From CAVQEK01 sp963711495 (GTDB taxonomy: Bacteria; Bacteroidota; Bacteroidia; Cytophagales; Cyclobacteriaceae), in NCBI GenBank assembly GCA_963711495.1, contig CAVQEK010000003.1, forward strand, positions 372,001-436,000: DNA of 64,000 bases. The letters run 5' to 3'. The notes beneath the pieces were generated by a model. The model was not told the origin of the DNA and did not search any database. It was given only the letters and a program-made list of their open reading frames with translations. Of the stretch, positions 41,315 through 50,350 are shown one piece after another. Position numbers and translations under genes: made by a program. Positions within the stretch are counted from its first letter, which is position 1; every line of letters starts with the position of its first letter.

Positions 41315-44300
41315 TTGAAAAGTACATTGAGTAATTTTGGCTTTTTACCAGTGATGAGAACATTTTTAAAAGTCCTAAAAATCGCTTTACTGACATTTTT
41401 TGTTGCTATTGTGGCTTTAGCTGTGGTTGGCTGGCTGATGCAAGACCGGATTGCCAGGCTCGCTATAGAAAAAGTGGGTGAGACAGTTAAAGCTCCACTT
41501 GGAATGGAAAGTGTCACCTTTTCTCTCATAAGGAATTTCCCATTGGCAACCATTCGATTCAATGGTTTGTGGCTTGGCGTCCTAAAATCATCCCGCGATT
41601 CAGCACATTCTCCGTCATTAGACACCTTGGCAAGATTTGGAAAATTGTATGTTTCAGTAGAGTCCAAACCACTGCTGGACAATATCTTCAATATCCAGAA
41701 AGTCGAGATAAAAGATGGATTTCTTAAATATTTTGTAAATACAAATGGCGCCTCATGCTATGACTTTTTATTACAAACCGATAGTTCGTCCGTAGCCAAT
41801 ACACAAGATTCCACATCCATTGACAAATTGCTGAACCTTGCGCTGGACGATTTGACTTTAAAGAGCATTACCTGTTTCTACCGGGACGATAAACTAAAAA
41901 CTGCAGCCAGGATTTACATTCCCGAAATCAAGGGCGCGGCCAAAATCGACAGTTTAACGACGATTATCGACGCAAATGGTAGCCTAAAACTAACCGAATG
42001 CAAATTTGACCAGTCCAATTTGGACAAGTTGCAGCAAGCCGACATTCAGTTTGATCTCCAATACGGAGCGGATACCCTGGTCATCGAGGCAATGAATTTA
42101 AAAACAGAAGGAGCATCTCTTGATACATCAGGGAAATTAACCGTGGGTGAAGTGATCGGAACGGACCTATCCATTTCAGCGTCTGGGCTCAACCTGGCAG
42201 AACTCAGTAAATACATTCGTTCAGAAAAACTTGATACATTTAAAATAAACCAAATATCAGGAGTTTTAGATCTGCAGGCAAGCGTCAAAGGAGTCGTCTC
42301 AGATTCTGTGATGCCACATTATGATGCCAAATTTAATTTGTCCAATGGCGCAGTTAAATGGCGGGATTATCCCATACTAAACGACATTTCGATAAGCGGA
42401 TCAGCCACCAATGGAATCTCAAACAATAATGTCACTACTGCTATTAATATCGATACTTTACGCCTGAAATTCAGTGGTAATACGCTGGTTCTGAAGGGTG
42501 ATTTTAATAACCTCGATCAACTCCATTACGATTTGAAAACAAACATGGAAATCGATCTGGGCGCATCACGGGCTTTTATTCCCGACACCTTAGTCCAGGG
42601 TATTAAAGGTCAGATCAGTGCCAGTATTGAAACAAAAGGTATACTTCCGGATTCAATTGATGATAGCTTTCCGGACTATCTATTAAAAACAAGTATGGTA
42701 AATTGTCGATTTAAAAATATTGATATCAATCTGGATTCCACTTTAACACTTAGCCAACTTTCGGGTCAACTGCGGTACAAAAACAAAAAAATGGAGTTGG
42801 ATAGTTTTAATATGTATATGCCCAAATATGATTTCCACTTGGTCAATAATACGTTGCAGGCGCAATTGGAAGGCAATGTATCAAATATTGATGCCGCAGG
42901 TATAAATTTAACATCATTTCATCTTGCTACCCAGAGAAGTACTATAAATGGGAGTGCGAAAATTGAAAATCTCAACCATCCATCCTTTTCTCTCCAAAGC
43001 AAATTGGATATTGATCTTGCCGAAACCAAACGATTTATTCCTGATACTTTGGTGAAAAACATCTCAGGAATAGTTGAAGCCAATATCCATTCGGAAGGCA
43101 TGATCAATCCCGACTCCTTATCCAAACAAATTGAAGCACTGATATACGACCATAGTACGCTCAAACTGTATTTGAAAAATATCTCACTGGACATGCCTGA
43201 TACACTTCTTAATGTTCGGAAAGTCACCGGACATGTAGATATGACTCCGCAATTGACGGCCATTCAAAAACTTAACGGGGTGTATCATGGTATTGATTTT
43301 CAGATAGACACAACCATCGTCAGGAATTTATATAGCACGATATTCAGGGACCAACCAGGCCGGCTTCACGTTGAAGGGGTTTTCAGAGTCAGTGATCTGG
43401 ACTATGGCATGTTGGGGGCCTTTATGAATACTGACAGCACCAATACTGAAATTACCAATGCTAAAAATACAAAGAGTGATCCTGGAAAATGGGATTACGA
43501 AATTAAGGGGAAGCTTTATGTGAATAGTCTAAAATATAACAAAGCATTGATTTCAGACATTTCTACGCTATTTAATATCAAGGATTCCATTTACACGTTT
43601 GACCAATTCAAATTCAAGGCTTTTGATGGAAATTTGAATTCATCAATTAACGTAACCCTTAAATCCAACGGCTTGACGGAATTTGAAATGAGAAATCAGA
43701 TAGATGGTATGAACATTAGAAAGATGCTCCATGATCTCGATAATTTTGATCAAAAAGAAATTTCTTATGAAAATATAAACGGAATCCTTTCTACAGACGA
43801 ATTTTTCACGCGTCTTATACTAATCGGTGACTCGATTGTCTATCCCGATTTACGAATGTCAGGAGATATTACCCTGGAGAAAGGAGGAGTATTTAATTAT
43901 GGACCGGTGCAGGCGCTAGCTCCGTCAATACCAGGGGTCAACAATTTGGATACCTTGGAATTAAAGACGGTGAATAGCCACATATTTATTTTCAAAAATG
44001 CCGTTTATGTTCCTAAAACCTACGTCGTGAGTAACGCATTTGATATTTCGGCATATGGCATGCAAAGTTTTGGTGAAGATTATCAATACCATTTGGGGGT
44101 CCATTTAGGTCAGATATTACTGAGTAAATCGAAAAAGCGACTTGAAAAACAAGACGCTATGGGAGATGTAGTAACAGAAAACGATAAGGGCTCGCTTTTT
44201 GTAAAATCCTATAGTCAAAATGGCAAGGATAAAAGCGGATTGGACAATAAACATGATCGGACTTTGATGCAGGTGAAGGTGAAAACCCAGGAAACAATGC

Positions 44301-44368
44301 TGGACCTGATCTTTCATCCCAAGTTGGTCAGTTTTGATACAAAAGTAGACGAAAATCTAACACATTAG
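41315..44368 (+). CDS. AsmA-like inner-membrane anchored protein
   Basis: The 1,017-residue protein has one N-terminal membrane span (FLKVLKIALLTFFVAIVALAVVGWL), then a long beta-rich region typical of AsmA/TamB-type bridge proteins (GNFNN-like and GVLDLQASVKG-type segments) reaching the C-terminus. Such proteins take part in lipid transport or outer-membrane biogenesis. The TTG at 41315 follows a strong Shine-Dalgarno AGGAGGTG by 7 nt; a downstream ATG at 41354 would give MRTFLKVLKIALL, a more usual AsmA start. Either gives the same mature domain. Confidence 0.85.
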   Translation: MKSTLSNFGFLPVMRTFLKVLKIALLTFFVAIVALAVVGWLMQDRIARLAIEKVGETVKAPLGMESVTFSLIRNFPLATIRFNGLWLGVLKSSRDSAHSPSLDTLARFGKLYVSVESKPLLDNIFNIQKVEIKDGFLKYFVNTNGASCYDFLLQTDSSSVANTQDSTSIDKLLNLALDDLTLKSITCFYRDDKLKTAARIYIPEIKGAAKIDSLTTIIDANGSLKLTECKFDQSNLDKLQQADIQFDLQYGADTLVIEAMNLKTEGASLDTSGKLTVGEVIGTDLSISASGLNLAELSKYIRSEKLDTFKINQISGVLDLQASVKGVVSDSVMPHYDAKFNLSNGAVKWRDYPILNDISISGSATNGISNNNVTTAINIDTLRLKFSGNTLVLKGDFNNLDQLHYDLKTNMEIDLGASRAFIPDTLVQGIKGQISASIETKGILPDSIDDSFPDYLLKTSMVNCRFKNIDINLDSTLTLSQLSGQLRYKNKKMELDSFNMYMPKYDFHLVNNTLQAQLEGNVSNIDAAGINLTSFHLATQRSTINGSAKIENLNHPSFSLQSKLDIDLAETKRFIPDTLVKNISGIVEANIHSEGMINPDSLSKQIEALIYDHSTLKLYLKNISLDMPDTLLNVRKVTGHVDMTPQLTAIQKLNGVYHGIDFQIDTTIVRNLYSTIFRDQPGRLHVEGVFRVSDLDYGMLGAFMNTDSTNTEITNAKNTKSDPGKWDYEIKGKLYVNSLKYNKALISDISTLFNIKDSIYTFDQFKFKAFDGNLNSSINVTLKSNGLTEFEMRNQIDGMNIRKMLHDLDNFDQKEISYENINGILSTDEFFTRLILIGDSIVYPDLRMSGDITLEKGGVFNYGPVQALAPSIPGVNNLDTLELKTVNSHIFIFKNAVYVPKTYVVSNAFDISAYGMQSFGEDYQYHLGVHLGQILLSKSKKRLEKQDAMGDVVTENDKGSLFVKSYSQNGKDKSGLDNKHDRTLMQVKVKTQETMLDLIFHPKLVSFDTKVDENLTH

Positions 44369-44473
44369 CTCTAATGTAAGGGATGTAGAAAAGTACACGG
44401 GAAAAAATGGGTATCATCACTATATTTAAATGTTTTTAGTTTTAAACTTCGATTTTTTGAATAAAATATAAAA

Positions 44474-44803
44474 ATGAAATTAAGTATGAAAAAGGGTAAA
44501 ATATTTGGAATGCTATGTGCGCTGGGATTTATTCAATTTACATTGGTCAATTGCGAACAAGTGCCTGTAGAATCATGCTCACAAGAAGAGATATGTACCG
44601 CAAAGAATGTAACAGCGTGTTGTACTGAATCCACATGTGTATACAAATTTGATGGAAAGGATTACCCTGCAGATTCTTTGGATCAATTAGCAGATGACCT
44701 TGGATGTGCCGGCACAGGTGCCAGGGTTGCATCTAATGAAAGAACCCAATTAATTGACAGGTTACAAGCTTTACTTTTAGAGGCTAAGGCAGGTGTCCAA
44801 TAG
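44474..44803 (+). CDS. Cys-rich small lipoprotein
   Basis: The 109-residue protein has a lipoprotein-like leader ending TLVNC. The mature part contains several Cys (CEQVPVESCSQEEIC, ACCTESTC) and a later CAG segment, suggesting disulphides or metal binding. The C-terminal part is helical (ERTQLIDRLQALLLEAKAG). I recognise no family. It is convergent with the TlpA-like thioredoxin gene, which could act on its Cys residues, though that is speculative. Confidence 0.65.
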   Translation: MKLSMKKGKIFGMLCALGFIQFTLVNCEQVPVESCSQEEICTAKNVTACCTESTCVYKFDGKDYPADSLDQLADDLGCAGTGARVASNERTQLIDRLQALLLEAKAGVQ

Positions 44804-44812
44804 TGCTGGAAC

Positions 44813-45352
44813 CTAATTCTGAAAAAACCAGATAAAATCAAAAAAGGGATTATTTTTCTTTCTGAATTTCTTCAATTCTCTTTCCAGGGCCCCACCTCGT
44901 GGATTGACGGCAATGATATCGCCATCACCATCAATCAGGTAACTTTGCGGAATACTGGCTATGTGATATAATCTGGCCGCCTTATTTTCCCAGCCTTTCA
45001 GGTCGCTCACATGATATTCCCATGTCAGATTGTCGCTGGTTATGGCTTTTTCCCAGGCAGTTCGCTTGCTGTCCAGGGAAACACTAAATACGGTGAAACC
45101 ATCGCCGTTTTTAAATGCCTTATCTCTGAAGTCCTGGTAGGCTTTCACTATTTCTGGATTCTCTTTCCGGCAAGGCTTGCACCATGACGCCCAAAAATCG
45201 ATCAAAACCACTTTCCCTTTCAATGAAGATAATTTTACCTCATTTCCATGTATATCCTTCATGGTGATTTCAGGGGCCTTATCTCCTATTTTCAGGTCCT
45301 GACCAGATGTTTTAACGGCAAAAAAAGTAAGCAATAAGAATAAATATTTCAT
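44813..45352 (-). CDS. TlpA-like periplasmic thioredoxin
   Basis: About 179 residues from MKYLFLLLTFFAVKTSGQ; the longer start at 45412 adds a polar stretch unlike a signal peptide. The redoxin domain has WASWCKPCRKENPE (active-site CKPC) and IASIPQSYLIDGDGDI with the cis-Pro loop. It should reduce periplasmic disulphides. It ends 10 bp from the convergent Cys-rich lipoprotein. Confidence 0.9.
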   Translation of the reverse strand: MKYLFLLLTFFAVKTSGQDLKIGDKAPEITMKDIHGNEVKLSSLKGKVVLIDFWASWCKPCRKENPEIVKAYQDFRDKAFKNGDGFTVFSVSLDSKRTAWEKAITSDNLTWEYHVSDLKGWENKAARLYHIASIPQSYLIDGDGDIIAVNPRGGALERELKKFRKKNNPFFDFIWFFQN

Positions 45353-45412
45353 AATTGACTCATTCGCTAAATAATTCTCTAATTCTGAATATTCTGAATA
45401 ATATATATTCAA

Positions 45413-45759
45413 AAACTTTAAAGGACTACTTTCTATTCTTTATCAATTGGCATCTATGATTTGTCCTGAAAGAATTAAATACATTCTATACTTTACACAA
45501 ATCATTCCATAAAATTTTTGGAAAGGGTCACTTTCAAACATAGAACAATAATAATAAATATGACCTGTTGTAGATTACCATGTTTGCCAATTACAAGGTA
45601 TGTGTCAGAAATAAATAAAAAAAGCAGGATTTTATTGAGATTTTCAGCCGAATAATCTAAAAATGAAATTGACCTGGAAATACCAATAAAACATTACAAA
45701 TTACGGGATAAAACCACAAATCAGAGCGCTCAAGGCCATTCTTCAAATATTGTGGCGGA
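45413..45759. other. Intergenic region without a supported gene
   Basis: About 350 bp of AT-rich sequence next to the remnant of an FAH-family gene. No coding signal, repeat or terminator is convincing. Confidence 0.3.
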
Positions 45760-45905
45760 TTAAATCCCATTCCTACACCTGAAGCCGGCTACGTGCTGCA
45801 TGACCCTTGTTTCCTCAACGTAAGATGCCCTTTTGCCAATGATTACAGCTAATTCCACTTCCCAGTAGGTCTTTTGACTATTGCTGGGAATGAATTTTCT
45901 AAGTT
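45760..45905 (-). pseudogene. Remnant of an FAH-family (fumarylacetoacetate hydrolase-like) gene
   Basis: The minus strand reads KFIPSNSQKTYWEVELAVIIGKRASYVEETRVMQHVAGF before a short wrong-frame tail and stop (45760-45762). The core motif YWEVELAVIIGKRA matches the FAH-domain signature DYEVELAVVIGK. The rest of the gene is missing. This is a deletion or decay remnant downstream of the PUL's GH115 gene. Confidence 0.65.
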
Positions 45906-46095
45906 TACTCCCCAAAATAAAGCGAATTTAAAAAGTTATCAACTAAACTTTTTGTCGCCTTATATCATGGGAGGTCAATTTGTCTTTTCTTGGTATCCCC
46001 TACAGGTGCTAAAAAAAATGGGTTAGGTTCTCATAATGTTATAATGAATCAACTTTCAATACCAAATTCTATGTTCAGGCATTATTTAAATTCAA

Positions 46096-49023
46096 TTACT
46101 TTTCTATAATCCTTGTTTCCTCCCGCCCAAAATAAGATGGTTTCATTCCACCCAAATCCACTACGATTTTATCGATCACTACACCCGGATCCACCATGGT
46201 AATTTTCAGGCTGTGCTTTCCAGTCTCGGGTATGTTCATTCGGCATTCCGGGATTATCGCGGCACGAAGTACATTGGTTTGCCACTCGCTGTTGTTTTCA
46301 TCCATTGCTTTTTCCAGGGTTGCATTGACAATGACCGGTTTTGCCCCATCAATAGAGACCGCAAACCGAAGCTGATAATTGGCATTGATCGGTTGGTTGG
46401 GGAGACAATAAAAATACAGGGTGGCATCTCCGCTTGTAGCAGCGTAAAAGTCATAGCTCAACGAAGGAGCCTCGCTCAAATCATCGGGATTGAAAGGCGG
46501 TGCCGTCACTGGAAAAGTTCCCATGACATCGCCCATGCGGCCGAGCCCTTGAATCTGCTTCCAACCTGCATTGGCTTTTTGGTTGGCTTGTGAAAAATGT
46601 TCGGCCTGTATGGAGATGATACCATTATCTTCCACAAACGATTTTTCATACAAATTCGGCCAGTCGGACTTAATCGCTTTGACCATAACTGGATATTCTT
46701 CACCATTCACCTTGAACAGAATGGTGCTTTGAAGGGTGTCTTTGGAAGAAATCTGATTCCAATTCACAGAAACCCAGATTCGTTTTTGGGTCGAAGTTTT
46801 TCCCGATACTTCCGATAGTTTCACCCACAGCTGATCGGCTTCCGCTTTCCAATCCGCAGGTTCACTTCCAGCATTGAACACATCCACAAAATAGTTGCGA
46901 GCAATTAAGCCATTGAAAACAGGCAGCGACGCATTTTTAGAATTGGGATTGACCGGTTCCGAATAGCCTTCCGGCACCACGCCACCGGCAACCTTTTGTT
47001 GTGGATCAACATGTCCAGTGTCCGGCATACCAAATACCGGCAGTTCACGCGGTTGCCATGAAATTACATGATTCCATTTGCCGCCGGCAATCTCCTGGTT
47101 ATATTTTTCTGTTTCTGATTGGATATTTTCAAAAGCCTGTTTGGCCTGATTGGCATACTGGTTGGCAATCACCCGGTCTTGTTTGGCATATTGGCGGCTT
47201 TTGTAGGCATACAACAGTTTTTTGTTCATGTTTGACGTGCCGATTACTTTGTATGCCACCAGCTCGAAGAAAGCATCTTTCAACTGATCAGGCAATTTTG
47301 TATAAAGACTTTCGGCCTGTTGCTCCAGATTATCGTAGGCGTCAATACGTTTTTGTACTTCATCACCATCATTATATAATGAAAGCGCCGGATCCTGGAT
47401 CGGTGTATTTGGATAGGTCTTGCCCCAGCCCATGTGTTCCGGCTTGCGTGAAAAACCAAGTTGAAAATACATCTTTAGAAGATCACCAATTTCGTCTGCA
47501 TATTCTTCCCCAAACTGCTTTTCTGCAAAATGATAATACCAGGAATCGAGGTTGTCTGTGGAATACTGGTCGGGGTTCCAGGCCATTTCCAGGAAAAAAT
47601 TCATCCCGATTTCGTTGGCCTTGATATCGCCCACATTCACGATCCAAACTCGTTTGGCATTGGTTTCATAGGCTTTGTGCATTTCTTCCCAGATCAGGGA
47701 AACCGGGGTTGACTCTATCCAAAGGTAGTCGTGAGGCCGTCCCCAATAAGAGATATGGTAATACACGCCTGCACCGCCCGAACGCTGGCGTTCAGCGGAA
47801 TCAGACAACTGCCGGATGTAGCCATTGTTGTCGTCAGCCCACATGATGGCCGCATAGTCCGGCACCTTGGCTCCCATCCGGTAAAGTTTCAACACTTCTT
47901 TGTAGGGGCAAAAAATCTGCGGAATCTGGCTGACATCCTTCTTCCCGGTTTCATTCTCTAAAATTTTACGTTGTGCCGCAAACACATGATCAAGAATTTG
48001 TACTTTATCGTCCAGTGTCTTTCCTCCGGGCATGCCGCTGTCGTGAACACCCCGCATGCCAATCGTGTAAATAACATCATGATTTAGCGTTGAATTTACC
48101 CGCTGCCGCCAATATTCTTTAAGTTGCTCAGGATTGGTCACAAAGTTCCAGTCGCCACGTTTTCCTTCGGTGGGTTCCCAGCGGTGCCACTCGTCCACAT
48201 TATTGCGCAACATCGGCTCTGCGTGAGAAGAACCGACGAAAATACCATACTTATCGGCCATCTTGATATCATCGGGATAGGTGAAAAAAGCACGGGTGCA
48301 GGGATGCATCGCCGGCCAAATGGTGTTGGCTTTTAGGCGAAGAAGCAGCTCAAAGACTTTCGCGTAGGTTTTTGGCCCAATATCGCCTGTTTCCGGTTCA
48401 AATGTTTTCGCGGCCCAGGGCTGCAGGCCCCAATCTTCATCGTTGATAAAAATGCCCCTGAACTGGACTTTCGGCCCATCCTGCAACAACAAGTCACATG
48501 GCAAAGTCAATGTCGTTTTCTTTTGCGGGTGAACGTCATTCCACCAGTACCAGGGCGAAACGCCAATCCGCTGACTCAGTTCCATCAAACCATAAGCAGT
48601 TCCTCGTGGCTGGCTGCCAACAACGTATAAAATTTGATTGTCGTTATGCTGAATCACTTTTACGATATAGGCTTCCCACTTGCCTTTCAGGCTGTCAATG
48701 GCGATCCCATTGGCGGCACACTCCTGATCAAATTCAGAATTTATTCCCAACGTCCCAACCTTAATCTGATACGGAGAATCACTGTTTGCTTTGATTTCAG
48801 ATTTCTGTCCAGACACCGAAAGGACATCGTTGGCAAACAAATCAACCGCTGTGTGGACGAATTCTTTTTCGTTAGTTTGAACGACGATTTCGACTGTATT
48901 TTGAGGAGAAGAAACAACAAATGCACCTTCTTCTTTGGCACTGGCACAGGAACTACAAATGACCAGCATCAAAAAAAGTGTTGCCCAGATTGGGTGTGAT
49001 AATTTAAATATCCATTTTATCAT
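46096..49023 (-). CDS. GH115 alpha-glucuronidase
   Basis: The 975-residue protein has a lipoprotein-like leader (LVICSSC) and the GH115 pattern: GLMELSQRIGVSPWYWWNDVHPQKK, GIFINDEDWGLQPWAAKTFEPETGDIGPKTYAKVFELLLRLKANTIWPAMH, and IFVGSSHAEPMLRNNVDEWHRW. A C-terminal beta domain (GLGRMGDVMGTFPVTAPP) follows. GH115 enzymes remove glucuronate or 4-O-methylglucuronate from xylan or arabinogalactan. It is the last gene of the minus-strand PUL. Confidence 0.92.
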   Translation of the reverse strand: MIKWIFKLSHPIWATLFLMLVICSSCASAKEEGAFVVSSPQNTVEIVVQTNEKEFVHTAVDLFANDVLSVSGQKSEIKANSDSPYQIKVGTLGINSEFDQECAANGIAIDSLKGKWEAYIVKVIQHNDNQILYVVGSQPRGTAYGLMELSQRIGVSPWYWWNDVHPQKKTTLTLPCDLLLQDGPKVQFRGIFINDEDWGLQPWAAKTFEPETGDIGPKTYAKVFELLLRLKANTIWPAMHPCTRAFFTYPDDIKMADKYGIFVGSSHAEPMLRNNVDEWHRWEPTEGKRGDWNFVTNPEQLKEYWRQRVNSTLNHDVIYTIGMRGVHDSGMPGGKTLDDKVQILDHVFAAQRKILENETGKKDVSQIPQIFCPYKEVLKLYRMGAKVPDYAAIMWADDNNGYIRQLSDSAERQRSGGAGVYYHISYWGRPHDYLWIESTPVSLIWEEMHKAYETNAKRVWIVNVGDIKANEIGMNFFLEMAWNPDQYSTDNLDSWYYHFAEKQFGEEYADEIGDLLKMYFQLGFSRKPEHMGWGKTYPNTPIQDPALSLYNDGDEVQKRIDAYDNLEQQAESLYTKLPDQLKDAFFELVAYKVIGTSNMNKKLLYAYKSRQYAKQDRVIANQYANQAKQAFENIQSETEKYNQEIAGGKWNHVISWQPRELPVFGMPDTGHVDPQQKVAGGVVPEGYSEPVNPNSKNASLPVFNGLIARNYFVDVFNAGSEPADWKAEADQLWVKLSEVSGKTSTQKRIWVSVNWNQISSKDTLQSTILFKVNGEEYPVMVKAIKSDWPNLYEKSFVEDNGIISIQAEHFSQANQKANAGWKQIQGLGRMGDVMGTFPVTAPPFNPDDLSEAPSLSYDFYAATSGDATLYFYCLPNQPINANYQLRFAVSIDGAKPVIVNATLEKAMDENNSEWQTNVLRAAIIPECRMNIPETGKHSLKITMVDPGVVIDKIVVDLGGMKPSYFGREETRIIEK

Positions 49024-49227
49024 TGAGACTGACTTAAAATTCCTATTTCGCTATTATAATCTTATCTACAGACACATAATTTCCTGAGCTTCCGAATTTC
49101 GTTCCCATTTTATTGTACCAGTTACCATGCTCTCCCACAACAATCACCAAGAGTTTATAATGCTTTGTTGTCGAACTCACGTTAATATTGTCATGCATAT
49201 TTTTGTTCCTATTTTATCTTGCCATCT

Positions 49228-49980
49228 CTATTCAGAAATTTTGACCTTTACATTGCCTTTCAACGGTAAATCCGAATCAGCAATGGCCTTTGCAAGTGCT
49301 TCCGCCATAACAGTTGCTCCAAAATCGCTGAAATGTGTATCATCGGTGATGCCATCGGGATAATTTGGACATTCTTGGGGAGTACAGTGCAGAAAAAGTT
49401 TGGTGGACTCTTCTTTTCCGTACTGAACCAGGATGGCCATACTTATGGTATGCATATCAATCAATGTCGCATCGGTTTCCTTTGCAACCTGTCGCGTGAG
49501 CGCTGCATATCGACCATGGGTATCAAAAAAATTCCCGTCCTCATCAAAACGGCGACGGCACACGGGTGTTAGCAATACCGGATGGGCCCCTTTTGAGCGT
49601 GTGTCCGAAATGAAATGTTTTAGGTTCGCTTTAAAATCTTCCGGCGCAGTGTAACTGGCTTTCGTTTTCACTTCATCATTGTGCGCAAACTCGATAAAGA
49701 CGTAATCGCCACTGCGCAATTCTGAATAAACTGAGTCCCAACGGTTTTCTTCAATAAAAGTGCGCGTGCTCCTACCGTTTTTGGCATAATTTTTCACAAC
49801 AACGTTTGGGTCAAAGAACTGCTCAAACTTCTCTCCCCATCCTGTTTCCGGGCGCCTGTTCTCAGCTTTATGGGCACAAGTACTGTCGCCAATCAGCCTC
49901 AATGTAATCTGATGTTGCTGGGTTTTACAGGTAAAGAAGAGGAAGAGTGGTAAAATTATAATAGAGATTTTTAGCTTCAT
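49228..49980 (-). CDS. CE12-type SGNH carbohydrate acetylesterase
   Basis: The 250-residue protein has a lipoprotein-like leader (FFTCK). The SGNH blocks are RLIGDSTCAHK (block I Ser), NYAKNGRSTRTF (block II Gly/Asn), FIEFAHNDE (block III Asn) and DDTHFSDFGA (block V Asp-His). These fit the CE12/rhamnogalacturonan acetylesterase branch. It would remove acetyl groups from pectin or xylan before glucuronidase action. A decayed second copy lies immediately upstream. Confidence 0.9.
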   Translation of the reverse strand: MKLKISIIILPLFLFFTCKTQQHQITLRLIGDSTCAHKAENRRPETGWGEKFEQFFDPNVVVKNYAKNGRSTRTFIEENRWDSVYSELRSGDYVFIEFAHNDEVKTKASYTAPEDFKANLKHFISDTRSKGAHPVLLTPVCRRRFDEDGNFFDTHGRYAALTRQVAKETDATLIDMHTISMAILVQYGKEESTKLFLHCTPQECPNYPDGITDDTHFSDFGATVMAEALAKAIADSDLPLKGNVKVKISE

Positions 49981-50042
49981 TTTATTTGGTTTTTGCGTTT
50001 ATGATTTAGATAAAAGGTTTTTAAAGGCGAATAACCGGTGAT

Positions 50043-50195
50043 CTAACCAGGGTTGACGATTGAAGTTAGCAGTATAGGCGGTGCTCCTTTCTTCCGGGTT
50101 TCGCCGATGAACTTTTTAAGGTTATCCCGATAAGTTGTGGCTGGGTTGGTTTGCAGGAATACGTCGGTTTTCTCATCGTTATGTCCAAACTTTTC
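50043..50195 (-). pseudogene. Remnant of a second CE12 esterase
   Basis: An open stretch reads EKFGHNDEKTDVFLQTNP and then TYRDNLKKFIGETRKKG with APPILLTSIVNPG, ending at TAG 50043-50045. It aligns with the middle of the intact CE12 protein (FIEFAHNDEVKTKAS and NLKHFISDTRSKGAHPVLLTPV). The upstream and downstream parts of the gene are missing. It lies between the SusD terminator and the intact CE12 gene. Confidence 0.75.
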
Positions 50196-50216
50196 TTAAA
50201 AGCCTCAATGTTAAAA

Positions 50217-50261
50217 ATGAATAACCTCCCCTGGTTAGAAAAATCTGGGGAGGCTATTCAT
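50217..50261 (-). terminator. Terminator of the SusCD operon
   Basis: A 15-bp stem with one mismatch (ATGAATAACCTCCCC paired with GGGGAGGCTATTCAT) and a 15-nt loop lies 90 bp beyond the SusD stop. A T-run follows on the minus strand (TTTTTAAC). It separates SusC/D from the enzyme genes. Confidence 0.8.
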
Positions 50262-50350
50262 ACTTAAATAGATTTTAGGTATTCATCTATGGACTTTCCC
50301 TAAGAATTAGATTCACTAGAATTTCTATTTCTATCACAGAACAAAATCGC

